Positions 17,176-26,389 are shown, numbered from the stretch's first letter. The stretch is DNA of 64,000 nt from Bacteroidales bacterium (GCA_023231005.1 JALNWG010000014.1:1-64000), one strand, 5' to 3'. Notes: generated from the letters alone by a model not told the origin. A program made the numbers and translations.

Positions 17176-17820
17176 TTATTTACTCAATAATTGCAACGAT
17201 TGTTGCATTCCGATGAACTGATTCAGGATGATGATCTTAGTTGGGAAACCTTTTGAATAGGACGAAAGATTGATTTTTGCCGCATCCGCAAAATTCGATT
17301 TTCCGGCAATGGATAAAAGAGTATCCCTGGTGGCGGAATAGGTTTTCCAAAATTTTATTTTTCCTGCATCTCCTGAAATGATGATCTGTCTGGATTTTTC
17401 CTGCTGATATGTTGTGCTTGTTATTTTCGGATAGCAACTGAGCAACAACCTGTAATCTGTTTCAAGAATTTTTATCAGAGCTTTGTTATATAATGGTTCA
17501 AAACAAGAGATCACCTTAAAGCTGTCGGGTTTCATCTCCAAATCGAAGTAGGTCATCCCAAACTCATTGGCAAAAACCAATCGGTATACTTCAGGTACAG
17601 AATCCATCTTTTTAATTAACATTAATCCGCTTAAATGGTGCTTCTTAATGTCAAGTGTGGCTGTATACAGTGCCTTGTTGAAATTTCCAAGTAGATTAGC
17701 CGGAACATCTATATGGGAAATATCGCCGGAAGTAGAGCGGGTAAGGTTTTTCGGTTTAATGGAAACGCAACCAGCCATCAACAGGAACCCGAGTAAACTA
17801 ACGAAGAATAAATTTTTCAT
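17176..17820 (-). CDS. Outer-membrane lipoprotein, LolB/DUF3261-like
   Basis: A lipoprotein of about 214 residues: starting at the ATG at 17820 it has MKNLFFVSLLGFLLMAGC, a clear type II signal with the lipobox Cys at 18. The rest is a beta-rich domain (MTYFDLEMKPDSFKVISCFEP) resembling the small lipoproteins of the DUF3261 kind in aryl polyene loci. It overlaps the end of the LolA-like gene by 23 bases. LolA- and LolB-like pairs in these loci are thought to carry the lipid-like pigment across the periplasm and into the outer membrane. A longer frame from 17886 would bury the signal peptide and is rejected. Confidence 0.78.
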   Translation of the reverse strand: MKNLFFVSLLGFLLMAGCVSIKPKNLTRSTSGDISHIDVPANLLGNFNKALYTATLDIKKHHLSGLMLIKKMDSVPEVYRLVFANEFGMTYFDLEMKPDSFKVISCFEPLYNKALIKILETDYRLLLSCYPKITSTTYQQEKSRQIIISGDAGKIKFWKTYSATRDTLLSIAGKSNFADAAKINLSSYSKGFPTKIIILNQFIGMQQSLQLLSK

Positions 17821-18433
17821 TGGCAATCGGCTGATTGAGTTTTTTATTTTTAAAGTTGATTTTTGTAACATCGCCACCGGGTTCATTCATTTCAATTCCA
17901 TTGACAGAAAAATCCTTTCGGTCAAAAAAAATAATGATTTCAGAAAGGGAGGTTTTTAATTTCTGTGACAAAGGTTTTAGTTTGACAATATAATCCTGTG
18001 GTTGTTCAAAAAATGAAACCTGAAAATTTGTTTCATCCTGTAATAAAGTACCCTGTATGCTTCCGATGATGATCCGGTTTATTTCGAGAAAGACCTTATT
18101 TGACTGAAGATTGAATTGATTCACTTTTTTATCATCTTTGATTAAGATATGATCGTTGTTAATGATAATGAGGTAGGAAAAGGGGTGAAGATATTCCCAT
18201 CGAAGCATTTTTTCCTTTTTAAAAAGGAACTTACCCTCCGACCGAATCGATTCGTTCAACATATTCATTGATTTCACCTGTACAAAATCGCTGGTGATGG
18301 TTTGTGTTTTTTGTGAAGCATCTCTAACACTTTCTTTTAATGAAGCGATGGCAGCAGGTTTAAGCGGTTTTTGCTGAGAAAAAGCACAAAAAGTAAGAAT
18401 ACAAAAAACAGATAGCAATCCGTATCTACGCAT
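17798..18433 (-). CDS. LolA-like outer-membrane lipoprotein carrier protein
   Basis: A 211-residue secreted protein: signal peptide LLSVFCILTFCAFS at residues 5-18, then a LolA-type beta-barrel domain marked by TITSDFVQVKSMNML, SEGKFLFKKEKMLRWEY and the C-terminal NGIEMNEPGGDVTKINF segment. LolA shuttles lipids or lipoproteins through the periplasm. In aryl polyene-type loci a dedicated LolA homologue is a standard part and probably carries the product. It overlaps both the deacetylase gene upstream (8 bases) and the lipoprotein gene downstream (23 bases). Confidence 0.87.
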   Translation of the reverse strand: MRRYGLLSVFCILTFCAFSQQKPLKPAAIASLKESVRDASQKTQTITSDFVQVKSMNMLNESIRSEGKFLFKKEKMLRWEYLHPFSYLIIINNDHILIKDDKKVNQFNLQSNKVFLEINRIIIGSIQGTLLQDETNFQVSFFEQPQDYIVKLKPLSQKLKTSLSEIIIFFDRKDFSVNGIEMNEPGGDVTKINFKNKKLNQPIANEKFILR

Positions 18434-19226
18434 AGGCTTTCATTTTTAATAACTGATCGAGTGGAACAATCATAAATCCTTTTCTATTGATATTCTGAAT
18501 TAGTGCCTCCAGATTTTGTTGAATGAAAGTAGTATGGTCATGCACCAGAATAATTCCTCCTGGTTTTAAAAGGGAGATGATTTTATTCATGGTTTTGGAG
18601 GAGTTGAGGTTCAGGGTATCCATCGACCATATATTCCAGCAAATAACCTCCCAATGCATTTTTCTAAGGGTTTTACTCACCATGGGATTGATCACGCCAT
18701 AAGGTGGGCGAAAAAAAAGCGGGGATTTTCCAGTTACATCTCTTATTAGCTGATCGGTTTTCAACAATTCAGCTTTCATTTTATAAGCGGGAATAAAATC
18801 GAACCATTTGGAATGGCTGAACGAATGATTTCCAATAATATGACCTTCTTCATGGATTCTGGTTGCCAGTTCCATATTGGCTTGGATATTTTTACCAGGA
18901 CAAAAAAAAGTCGCTTTCAGGTTGTATTTTTTTAAAATTTCCAGAATAAACGGAGTCTTTTCAGGGTTAGGGCCGTCGTCAAAAGTGAGCGAAACCCAAG
19001 GTTGGTCAGTATTCCCACTGCTTATTACAGGATAATGAAAATTAGAACGCGGGACAAAGGCCATGGCAACGGAAACCCCAAAATAGATGACAAATACGAG
19101 AAAATAGCATAAAAGCAGATGGGAACAAAGAAAGCAATCAGGTTGATGACAAGCAAAGAAACTCCAGAGGTTTAAGACGAGAAGCAGAATAAAGAAGATG
19201 ACAGTGAACCGCTTAAAAGTAAACAT
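18426..19226 (-). CDS. Membrane-anchored polysaccharide deacetylase (NodB family)
   Basis: A 266-residue protein with two N-terminal membrane segments (about residues 8-24 and 38-58) followed by a NodB-homology domain. The metal-binding and catalytic motifs are complete: SLTFDDGPNP (base Asp and metal Asp), GNHSFSHS (metal His), FRPPYG and, near the end, LVHDH with the acid His. The family removes acyl groups from carbohydrate or other amides. Such genes occur in Bacteroidota flexirubin-type loci, where the substrate is not established; it may trim a sugar or lipid headgroup. The start follows directly on the CLF gene's stop. Confidence 0.87.
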   Translation of the reverse strand: MFTFKRFTVIFFILLLVLNLWSFFACHQPDCFLCSHLLLCYFLVFVIYFGVSVAMAFVPRSNFHYPVISSGNTDQPWVSLTFDDGPNPEKTPFILEILKKYNLKATFFCPGKNIQANMELATRIHEEGHIIGNHSFSHSKWFDFIPAYKMKAELLKTDQLIRDVTGKSPLFFRPPYGVINPMVSKTLRKMHWEVICWNIWSMDTLNLNSSKTMNKIISLLKPGGIILVHDHTTFIQQNLEALIQNINRKGFMIVPLDQLLKMKAYA

Positions 19227-20318
19227 CTACGGGTGACTAATTAAGATAAACGAATGATTTATTGCCTGATAGTGATTATAGATAAGAATATGTCTGATTT
19301 TTTCAGGGACATGGTTAAGACGCACCGGAGTTGGAATGTTTTGGGTCTTCATGATCATCGATGCAAGCCAGAGTGCAAAAGAAGAAACAGTTTGATATTC
19401 TCCGCAAAGGTGTTTAAAAAAACCGAGGGAGGTATTTTGAAAACATTTTTCAACCAGTTCATGGTAAACCCGGTCTTTCATTGAATCACCATTCAATCCC
19501 AGCAATAAAAGATCAACATTACGTTCTGATAGATTGTGTAATTCAAGGAAGGCTTTTACTTTTTCGCTGAGTTCACAGGTTGAGGATGGGTTAAGAACCA
19601 TGAGTACACCTTTTAGCTCTGCATAAGTCCCACTGTTTTTAGTGTTCTCTAAAAAAACAAAAGAAGCACCTTCGCCGGCTATGGATCCACGCTGCCGGTC
19701 AAGCAACAGATCCTGTGTATTGATTGGTTTTCGTTTCCAATGTCCCAATCTTGAGGTGATGGCAAAAGAGTTCTGAGTAAGTTCATCAGTTCCACCAACT
19801 AATGCATTTGAGAATTCCTCCATATTAATTTGTGTGATGGCATCGAGCAGTGCGCTTTCGAAAGAGAATCCACGATGAACAAATGTAAAATTATGACCAT
19901 GGCACTTGAGCAGAAGGGCAATTTGTCCAGCTACCGTATTGTGAGTCGATTGAATAAAGGAGGTAGGAGTAAGGAATTCCTCCTTATTACGGATCATGTT
20001 GGTTAAGAATTTTTCAGTGTCTTCTATACATCCCAGGCCGGTTCCCGTAACAATCGCATCCGGTGAAAGAAAGGTTCCATCCGGGTTGCATTGTTTGGCA
20101 TCCTGCAAACAAATTTTTGCCGCAGTTATACCCATTTTTATGATTCGCCCCATGCGTCGGAAAAGATCCGAAGGAATGTACTGTTTAAAACCCGGATCAA
20201 TACATTTAAGCTGATTGGTTTCAAAAAAGAATGGTTCTTGGAGAAAATGGCCCGAATCGGTTGTTTTTTGTGGAGAAACATTTCCCAATCCGTTGATGTA
20301 AATGTGTTTGTTTGTCAT
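19227..20318 (-). CDS. Chain-length-factor-like KS homologue without active-site Cys (CLF 1)
   Basis: A 363-residue KS-fold protein lacking catalytic residues. At the nucleophile position it reads VHRGFSFESA instead of TACSSS, and the HGTGT histidine loop is LLLGLNGDS. The active-site-less fold paired with an intact KS immediately upstream (20325-21530) is the arrangement of type II polyketide KS/CLF heterodimers, where the CLF sets chain length. The sequence is closely similar in layout to CLF 2 (21585-22646): both have NGLG/NGIGL at the start, RRMGRIIKMGI/RRMSRLIKMGI, FKHLCGEY and IYNxxxxINH near the end. Together they show a tandem duplication of the KS-CLF unit. Confidence 0.83.
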   Translation of the reverse strand: MTNKHIYINGLGNVSPQKTTDSGHFLQEPFFFETNQLKCIDPGFKQYIPSDLFRRMGRIIKMGITAAKICLQDAKQCNPDGTFLSPDAIVTGTGLGCIEDTEKFLTNMIRNKEEFLTPTSFIQSTHNTVAGQIALLLKCHGHNFTFVHRGFSFESALLDAITQINMEEFSNALVGGTDELTQNSFAITSRLGHWKRKPINTQDLLLDRQRGSIAGEGASFVFLENTKNSGTYAELKGVLMVLNPSSTCELSEKVKAFLELHNLSERNVDLLLLGLNGDSMKDRVYHELVEKCFQNTSLGFFKHLCGEYQTVSSFALWLASMIMKTQNIPTPVRLNHVPEKIRHILIYNHYQAINHSFILISHP

Positions 20319-20324
20319 TGTATC

Positions 20325-21530
20325 TCAGACTTTGGAAAGGATCACACTGGAGTTATTTCCTCCGAAACCAAATGAGTTTGATAATATATGGCGAAGTTCG
20401 ATATTCCTGATTGTTTTTCGGACCGGTTGAATTTTCAACTCTTTCATGGGAGTGGAAAAATTAAGATTCGGGAAAATTACGCGGTTTCTGATAGAAAGAA
20501 TCGAGATTACTGCTTCCACAGCGCCGGCTGCACCGAGTGTATGGCCGGTAAATGCTTTGGTAGAACTGAATGGAGGTACCTGATCCCCAAATATTCTTTC
20601 CATGGCTATCCCTTCAGAAAGATCGTTGTTTTCTGTGCCTGTTCCATGAACATTGATATAATCGATTTCCGCTGGTTTAAGTCCGCTCATTTTCAGCGCT
20701 TTCGACATGGCAAGAAAAGCACCAGTACCATCCGGTGAAGAGGCTGTTTGGTGAAAGGCATCGTTGGCATTTCCGTATCCCAATATTTCAGCAAGGATTT
20801 TCTTTTGTTCTTTATGAACGATTTCTTCGGATTCCAGGACAAGGAAGGCAGCGCCTTCGCCCAAAGTCAAACCGGCGCGATGTTCATCAAAGGGGTGACA
20901 GCCATTTTTATCAAGAATCATTAAGGTATTGAAACCATTTAAGGTAAATCGAGTTAAAGCGTCATTTCCGCCTACTAAAACCCGATCTAATTGCCCCGAT
21001 TTGATCAGATTTGAGCCGAACATGATGGCGTTTACCGAAGAGGAACATGCCGTGCTAATGGTCGTTACAAAATCGGTGATATGGAGATTTGAAGCAATCC
21101 GTTCCGTACTATCTGCACAATCATGATTTACGATGTTGATCATCCTGCCTTTTTGAGGGGACTCCAGAAATTCAGCATAGAAATTTTCGCTTAGGTCCAT
21201 TCCTCCAACGGTTGTGGCAGAAACCAAACCGGTTCTGTGTTTTTGAATATCGGTGATTCCGGACGATCCAAGCGCTTCTTTTGCAGCTTTGATTCCCAAC
21301 AATGCAGTTCTTGTAAGGTTTTTTGCGCCCTTGTGTCCAATTTCATCAAGCAATTGGTTGGTAGTCAGTTTAACCTCGGCCAGGGGCAGGATCCCTTTGT
21401 GTATTGATGAGAAAAGTGTAATCTCTCCGATACCCGATTTTTCTGCAAGCAGTGATGTCAGTGTTTCGTCCACATTGTTCCCAATGGCACAAACAACTCC
21501 AATTCCCGTGACATAAACCCGTTTTGACAT
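20325..21530 (-). CDS. Beta-ketoacyl synthase, partner of CLF 1 (KS A)
   Basis: A complete FabF-type synthase of 401 residues: STACSSSVNA (Cys162), NVHGTGTENND and GHTLGAAG carry Cys, His and His, and the C-terminus has NSFGFGGNN. It should condense malonyl-ACP onto a growing chain as a heterodimer with the CLF encoded six bases downstream. It has its own candidate promoter at 21554-21561 and so may be expressed separately from the upstream KS-CLF pair. Paralogue of 22656-23864; shared blocks include HQTASSPDG and NDLSEG. Confidence 0.9.
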   Translation of the reverse strand: MSKRVYVTGIGVVCAIGNNVDETLTSLLAEKSGIGEITLFSSIHKGILPLAEVKLTTNQLLDEIGHKGAKNLTRTALLGIKAAKEALGSSGITDIQKHRTGLVSATTVGGMDLSENFYAEFLESPQKGRMINIVNHDCADSTERIASNLHITDFVTTISTACSSSVNAIMFGSNLIKSGQLDRVLVGGNDALTRFTLNGFNTLMILDKNGCHPFDEHRAGLTLGEGAAFLVLESEEIVHKEQKKILAEILGYGNANDAFHQTASSPDGTGAFLAMSKALKMSGLKPAEIDYINVHGTGTENNDLSEGIAMERIFGDQVPPFSSTKAFTGHTLGAAGAVEAVISILSIRNRVIFPNLNFSTPMKELKIQPVRKTIRNIELRHILSNSFGFGGNNSSVILSKV

Positions 21531-21553
21531 TTGAGAAAAAATAAATGAAGCGG

Positions 21554-21561
21554 CAAAATTA
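21554..21561 (-). promoter_or_regulatory. Candidate internal -7 element before KS A
   Basis: On the minus strand TAATTTTG fits TAnnTTTG. It stands in the 54-base gap between the two KS-CLF units, with a predicted leader of about 18 bases to the ATG at 21530. The short A/T-rich site may be chance. Confidence 0.4.
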
Positions 21562-21584
21562 ACAGAAATAATACAATGGAAAAA

Positions 21585-22646
21585 TCAGGATATTGCCCGG
21601 ACCAACATCAGTGCGTGATTTATATTTCGGAGTTGATTATAAATAAGGATATTTTTCCATGAGGAAGGTTGTAAATCATTCAGTTGCATGATTGGTGGAT
21701 ATTCTCTTCTTTTCAGGATGTTAGCGGCAGCGTAAAGTGCAAATCCGGTAGCTGTATAATATTCACCGCAAAGATGCTTGAACCAGGCTTGAGGAACTCC
21801 CGGAAAGAAATCATTAGACATCTGATAATAAACCGGATCATATTGAATATCACCGTTCACTCCTAAAATCAAAAGATCAATATTGGGACGGGATAAATTA
21901 TTCTTTTCCAGGAAACGCTCAATAACATCAGGAATGGAAGTTGTTTGTTCAATATCGAAGAGGGTCAGTACATCCAGAAGTTCAGCATAACTTTCAGCGG
22001 TTTTTTCTTTTCCAAGAGTAAAAAAGGCAGCTCCTTCTCCAGCCAGGGCACCAGGGGTCTGATACTCCCTCACTTTGAGATTGTTTACGGGTTCCTTTTT
22101 CCATTGGCCAACTCTTCGGATAATTTGAAGATGGTTAAATGTCATTTCATCAATCCCACCCACCAGGATGTTCTGAGCCATTTCTTCTTCCATCAGCATC
22201 AATGCATCGAGTAATCCATTTTCGAAAGAAAAATTACGATGGACATACGTGGAATTATAATTATGACATTTCAGTTGAATGGCAATCTGAGAGCTGATTG
22301 TATTGTATGTAGATTGAATAAACGGAGTGGGATTCAGAAATTTTTCATCTTTCGAAATCTCTCCTAAAATTTTTTCAGTTTCCTCAACGCTTCCAAGCCC
22401 AGTTCCCGTAATGATTGCATCCGGCATATCACACCCAGCATCCATCAAACTGATTTTGGCTGAAGCGATCCCCATTTTGATGAGTCGGCTCATCCGTCTT
22501 GACTGGATGGGATCGATGTATTTTTTATAGACCGGCTCGATGCATTTCAAAAAATCAGCCTGATATTCCATAATTTCCGTCAGAAACTCATGAGTGTCGA
22601 CAGTTTTTTGTGGAGAGATAAGTCCGATTCCGTTGATATAAGGCAT
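21585..22646 (-). CDS. Chain-length-factor-like KS homologue without active-site Cys (CLF 2)
   Basis: A 353-residue KS-fold protein with the same inactivated features as CLF 1: YVHRNFSFENG at the nucleophile site and LLILGVNGDI at the histidine loop. It follows its probable partner KS (22656-23864) by nine bases. Divergence from CLF 1 is large enough (different residues through the central region) to suggest that each pair has its own chain length or substrate, not that this is a recent copy. It acts in the cytoplasm as the non-catalytic half of a polyketide heterodimer. Confidence 0.82.
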   Translation of the reverse strand: MPYINGIGLISPQKTVDTHEFLTEIMEYQADFLKCIEPVYKKYIDPIQSRRMSRLIKMGIASAKISLMDAGCDMPDAIITGTGLGSVEETEKILGEISKDEKFLNPTPFIQSTYNTISSQIAIQLKCHNYNSTYVHRNFSFENGLLDALMLMEEEMAQNILVGGIDEMTFNHLQIIRRVGQWKKEPVNNLKVREYQTPGALAGEGAAFFTLGKEKTAESYAELLDVLTLFDIEQTTSIPDVIERFLEKNNLSRPNIDLLILGVNGDIQYDPVYYQMSNDFFPGVPQAWFKHLCGEYYTATGFALYAAANILKRREYPPIMQLNDLQPSSWKNILIYNQLRNINHALMLVRAIS

Positions 22647-22655
22647 GAAAAGTGA

Positions 22656-23864
22656 TTAAATGTTTGATGTTTTTTTAAAGATTAACGAGGTGTCGTTTCC
22701 GCCGAAACCAAATGAATTCGACATGACGACATTAAGGTTAGCATTATTGATTAAGGTCTTCACGGGAGAAAAATGGAGTTCATTGATGGGTACTTCAAAA
22801 TTCAGATTTGGCCAGATCACCCGTTGCTGAATACAAAGTATCGATAGAATGGCTTCTATTGAGCCGGCGGCGCTGGTGGTATGTCCGGTAAAAGGTTTTG
22901 TTGAACTGATTTTCGGAATTGAAGACCCGAATAAAGTTTCAATGGCCCGTCCTTCCGAAAGGTCATTATTATCGGTACCAGTTCCGTGGGCATTGATATA
23001 ATCGATTGATTCCGGCTTCATTCCGCATAGATCAAGCGCTTTTTTCATTGCCAGAAGTGCGCCGATACCATCGGGCGAAGAGGCTGTTTGATGGAATGCT
23101 TCACATGCATTTCCCCATCCTGCAAGTTCACAAATGGGTTGGTTCCCGGTCTTTTTCAAAGCCGATTCCGATTCCAATACCAAATAGGCAGCACCTTCTC
23201 CTAAATTGATCCCGGCTCTATGACGATCAAATGGTTTACAAGGTGATTTATCGAGGATTTTAAGGGCATTAAATCCATTCAGATGAAATTTTGTCAGTGC
23301 TTCACATCCTCCGGCAATAACGCGATCGAGATGCCCTGTTTGGATCATTCGGGCTCCCAGCATCAATGCATTGGCAGCAGAAGAGCAAGCAGTGCTTATC
23401 GTTGTAATAAAACCTTTAATCTTCAGAATCGAGGCAATTTTTTCAGTACTGTCGGCACAGTCATAAACATCGATGTATGAATTGCGGGAATCGTTGGTTA
23501 AAAAATCATGATAGTATAAATCACAACGATCCATTCCTCCAACTGTGGTTGCAGATATTAGTCCGGTTTCTATTCCGGGATTTTCTAAAACACGGGCATG
23601 ATCGTAGGCTTCCTTCGCTGCAATAATTCCCAATAATGCATTTCGGGAATAAGCGTCTGAAGGATTGATGTGAGCCAGATCGAAAAGCCCATCCAAATCA
23701 AAAGGGACTTCTCCAACAAGGAGTTCATCTTTTAATATGGTCTTGATATAATGAATTTTTCCAAGGCCTGATTTAGTGGAAAGTAAGGAAGCAAGGTTCT
23801 CCTGAAGGTTGTTTCCCAGACATGAAATGATTCCTGTACCTGTAATAAAAATCCGCTGGGACAT
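22656..23864 (-). CDS. Beta-ketoacyl synthase, partner of CLF 2 (KS B)
   Basis: A 402-residue FabF-type synthase with intact STACSSAANA (Cys160), NAHGTGTDNND and GHTTSAAGSIE; the usual GHTLGAAG has become GHTTSAAG but the histidine is kept. It is the upstream half of the second KS-CLF unit and lies six bases below an ACP gene, which is likely its carrier. Paralogue of KS A. Confidence 0.9.
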   Translation of the reverse strand: MSQRIFITGTGIISCLGNNLQENLASLLSTKSGLGKIHYIKTILKDELLVGEVPFDLDGLFDLAHINPSDAYSRNALLGIIAAKEAYDHARVLENPGIETGLISATTVGGMDRCDLYYHDFLTNDSRNSYIDVYDCADSTEKIASILKIKGFITTISTACSSAANALMLGARMIQTGHLDRVIAGGCEALTKFHLNGFNALKILDKSPCKPFDRHRAGINLGEGAAYLVLESESALKKTGNQPICELAGWGNACEAFHQTASSPDGIGALLAMKKALDLCGMKPESIDYINAHGTGTDNNDLSEGRAIETLFGSSIPKISSTKPFTGHTTSAAGSIEAILSILCIQQRVIWPNLNFEVPINELHFSPVKTLINNANLNVVMSNSFGFGGNDTSLIFKKTSNI

Positions 23865-23870
23865 TCAGGT

Positions 23871-24125
23871 TTATTTTTTATGCTCGGTAATGTATTCGGC
23901 CATTGTCCGGATGGAATAAAATATTTTTTTCCCATCTTTCGGATCCTCAATCTTTATACCGTAGTTTTTTTCTAACAATACAATCAATTCCAAGGCATCA
24001 ATCGAATCCAATCCCAATCCTTCACCAAACAGAGGTGAATCGGGGTTTATATCATCTACTGTAATATCTTCGAGATTCAATTGTTCAATGACTTCTTTCT
24101 TCAATTTATTGATTAATTCTTCCAT
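23871..24125 (-). CDS. Acyl carrier protein (ACP 2)
   Basis: An 84-residue acyl carrier protein with GLGLDSIDALEL; the pantetheine serine is Ser41. I take the ATG at 24125 (MEELINK), which leaves a 10-base gap to the preceding gene; an upstream in-frame TTG at 24149 would overlap it. It sits in the middle of the three KS pairs and is the best candidate for the polyene-carrying ACP. Confidence 0.88.
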   Translation of the reverse strand: MEELINKLKKEVIEQLNLEDITVDDINPDSPLFGEGLGLDSIDALELIVLLEKNYGIKIEDPKDGKKIFYSIRTMAEYITEHKK

Positions 24126-24135
24126 AGTAGATTGT

Positions 24136-24786
24136 TCAGTTATGTTCAAATATTAAGTCCAGGTTAATTTGGTTAAAAGGCAATGGTCGAAATTTTGATA
24201 TTTCGTCCGACATCGGTAAACCAGATTTCTCTATAAGCGTAATCAATGTTCTGTATTTACTCCCAAGTACTTCCACCCATCCGCACAAACATGCTTCCAT
24301 CCCGCAATTCTCAAATAACTGCCGGGTATAGTTATAAAGGAGTGTACTGTCGAAAGTTTCTGAAATCAGAAAAACATTTTCTCCTTTGATTTTATTTTTA
24401 ATACAAATCTCTCCAACCACAATATTCGGAAGGGTATATACAAATACTGAAGGGCTTGGAAAGTATTTCAATCGGTCTTTTATAGTATCGTAGTGAGCGA
24501 TATCTGTATCCAGACTTGAACTTGAATTAGCCAAAACCACTCCAACCGAATCATTGCGGTATCCCGAGATTGTATTTTGTTTTAAAATCAAATCTGCTGC
24601 AAGAAATCCAAGTTTACTGATGGAATCCATTTTGTAAAACTTGGGATAATTGATTTGTTCTTGTTTGTAGACTGATTTAATAAAGTCTGCAAAAGTAAGA
24701 AAATTTTCCTGATAATAGATTAGCCGGTCATTGACAATGACTTTATTTCCATGAATTTGGCAATATGCGGATATAATCAGGTCCAT
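24136..24786 (-). CDS. Truncated KS-like protein (thiolase fold, no catalytic Cys), ApeC-like
   Basis: A 216-residue protein of the short ketoacyl-synthase-like type (Ketoacyl-synt_2). It has VGVVLANSSSSLDTD and FPSPSVFVYTLPNIVVGEI, which line up with the loops of KS N-terminal halves, but no ACSS cysteine and no C-terminal half. A short KS-like protein of similar size is the chain-length-factor partner (ApeC) in the E. coli aryl polyene system, so this may be the partner of the KS encoded one base upstream (24788-25960), making a third KS pair. I start it at the ATG at 24786; the longer frame from 24816 overlaps that KS. Function inferred from family layout and position. Confidence 0.65.
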   Translation of the reverse strand: MDLIISAYCQIHGNKVIVNDRLIYYQENFLTFADFIKSVYKQEQINYPKFYKMDSISKLGFLAADLILKQNTISGYRNDSVGVVLANSSSSLDTDIAHYDTIKDRLKYFPSPSVFVYTLPNIVVGEICIKNKIKGENVFLISETFDSTLLYNYTRQLFENCGMEACLCGWVEVLGSKYRTLITLIEKSGLPMSDEISKFRPLPFNQINLDLIFEHN

Positions 24787-24787
24787 A

Positions 24788-25960
24788 TTAGGATTTCTGG
24801 TAGATAATTGCAGCATTGCATCCTCCGAAACCAGAAGCCATTTTCAGTGCATGTTTCAATGGTTTGGTTTCACATTTTGTAATGACATTAATGGGCACTG
24901 GGACACCACACTCATGGTAGCCGGCGGATACAAAAAGTTGATTGGTTTTCAAAGATTCAATTGCAGCCACTGATTCAATCAGGCCGGCCGCGCCCAAAGT
25001 ATGACCCCAGTATCCTTTGAAACTGTTTACGGGAACCTTCGTAAGGTCACACCAGGCAATGGCTTTCGACTCCATTTCATCATTATAAGAAGTAGCAGTG
25101 CCATGAGCAGAAATATATTGAATATCGGCAGGTGTTAAGTTGGCGGCAGCCATCGCTTTTTTAATTGCTATTCCCAGCTCTTCACCTGTCCTGGATGGCC
25201 CAGAGATATGGTTTGCATCGTTTGTCGTTGCTGCTCCTGCAATGGTGATCTGGTCTATTACCGAAGGTTTTGGAAAAGCAGAAAGAATCATTGCACCGGC
25301 ACCTTCTCCCAGGGAGAGACCGGTACGGTGAAGGTCAAATGGCTTACAAGGAGCCGGACTGATTGCCTGAAATGACTGGAATCCTGTGATGACAAATTCT
25401 GAAGCGATGTCCCCACCAGCTACTACAGCATGATCGACCAAACCCGATTGAATAAAGCGGGAAGCGGTTATCAGAGCGAGAATTCCTGAAATACAAGCAT
25501 TGGAGATAACCACAGGAGGAAGCGTAAATCCAAAAAAAGCACCAATAACACGGGCAAGTTCCCATAAAAAGATACGACGGTGATTAAACTGTGCTTTGTA
25601 ACGTTCCTCCAACAAATCAATATTACCTTTGGTAGTAGAAAGAACAAATAAAGTTCGTTTATTCCAGAGGTTAATATTTGATGCAGAAAGAACATCTGAA
25701 ATTGAAACAAGGAGAATTTTTTCGAGTCGGGTATAAGAGACCGGAGCGGTATTTTTTTGATGTTTTTGAAGAACCTCAGAAAATCGCAGTTCCAGCTCAG
25801 GAGTATTTACCCTTGATAATGTAATGGGCGATGGATATAAGGAAGGATCCTCAATCTGCTTCAGGCCTATCACATTATTTTGAATCGACCTAACATTTTC
25901 ACTGGTATTAAAACCCAATGAGGTAATGATATTATCAGCAGTGATATAGACAGGTCTCAT
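24788..25960 (-). CDS. Beta-ketoacyl synthase (KS C)
   Basis: A 390-residue synthase with the nucleophile in SNACISGIL (Cys156), the histidines in SAHGTATSYND and GHTLGAAGLIES, and the C-terminal ASGFGGCN. It is more divergent than KS A and KS B, particularly in its N-terminal 130 residues, which lack the usual GIG motif at residue 9 (ITADNIITSLGF). Its nearest neighbour downstream is the truncated KS-like gene (one-base gap), and upstream is the thioesterase gene. It probably handles either the aromatic starter or the first extension. Confidence 0.87.
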   Translation of the reverse strand: MRPVYITADNIITSLGFNTSENVRSIQNNVIGLKQIEDPSLYPSPITLSRVNTPELELRFSEVLQKHQKNTAPVSYTRLEKILLVSISDVLSASNINLWNKRTLFVLSTTKGNIDLLEERYKAQFNHRRIFLWELARVIGAFFGFTLPPVVISNACISGILALITASRFIQSGLVDHAVVAGGDIASEFVITGFQSFQAISPAPCKPFDLHRTGLSLGEGAGAMILSAFPKPSVIDQITIAGAATTNDANHISGPSRTGEELGIAIKKAMAAANLTPADIQYISAHGTATSYNDEMESKAIAWCDLTKVPVNSFKGYWGHTLGAAGLIESVAAIESLKTNQLFVSAGYHECGVPVPINVITKCETKPLKHALKMASGFGGCNAAIIYQKS

Positions 25961-25963
25961 AGT

Positions 25964-26389
25964 TCATTCATCAATAATGCCCCAATGCTTTTTCCATCCC
26001 GTATAAAATTCGGGAGCAGTAAGTAATAATTCTCCGGTCTGGGTCAGGAATACCTGGATGGAACTACCGGTAGCCATGATCTCCATATCTGATTTCCGGA
26101 AAACGGTATATTCGAAAACAATTTTGGCTGAATCAGTAGGGATATATCGGGTTTCAATAATGGCGATATCGCCATATTGTAAAGGTCTTTTGAAATCACA
26201 GGAAATTCTAACCAACGGAATCATAACCTGGTGTTTATAAACTTCGAGATACCCCAGATCATACTTGATCCCAAAGGATTCACGTCCATCTTCAAAGTAT
26301 TTAATGTAATTTCCATGCCAAACAATCCGCATGGAATCAACCTCTGAAAACCTTACACTAATTTCTTTTCTATCGGTCAATTCCATCAT
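25964..26389 (-). CDS. 4HBT-type acyl thioesterase
   Basis: A 141-residue hotdog thioesterase. FSEVDSMRIVWHGNYIKYFEDGRESF has the acidic residue and the WHGNY loop of the 4-hydroxybenzoyl-CoA/YbgC thioesterase group. It could release finished acyl chains from the ACP or edit stalled ones. One-base overlap with the ABC permease stop points to translational coupling. Similar in fold but not sequence to the thioesterase at 16353-16745. Confidence 0.83.
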   Translation of the reverse strand: MMELTDRKEISVRFSEVDSMRIVWHGNYIKYFEDGRESFGIKYDLGYLEVYKHQVMIPLVRISCDFKRPLQYGDIAIIETRYIPTDSAKIVFEYTVFRKSDMEIMATGSSIQVFLTQTGELLLTAPEFYTGWKKHWGIIDE

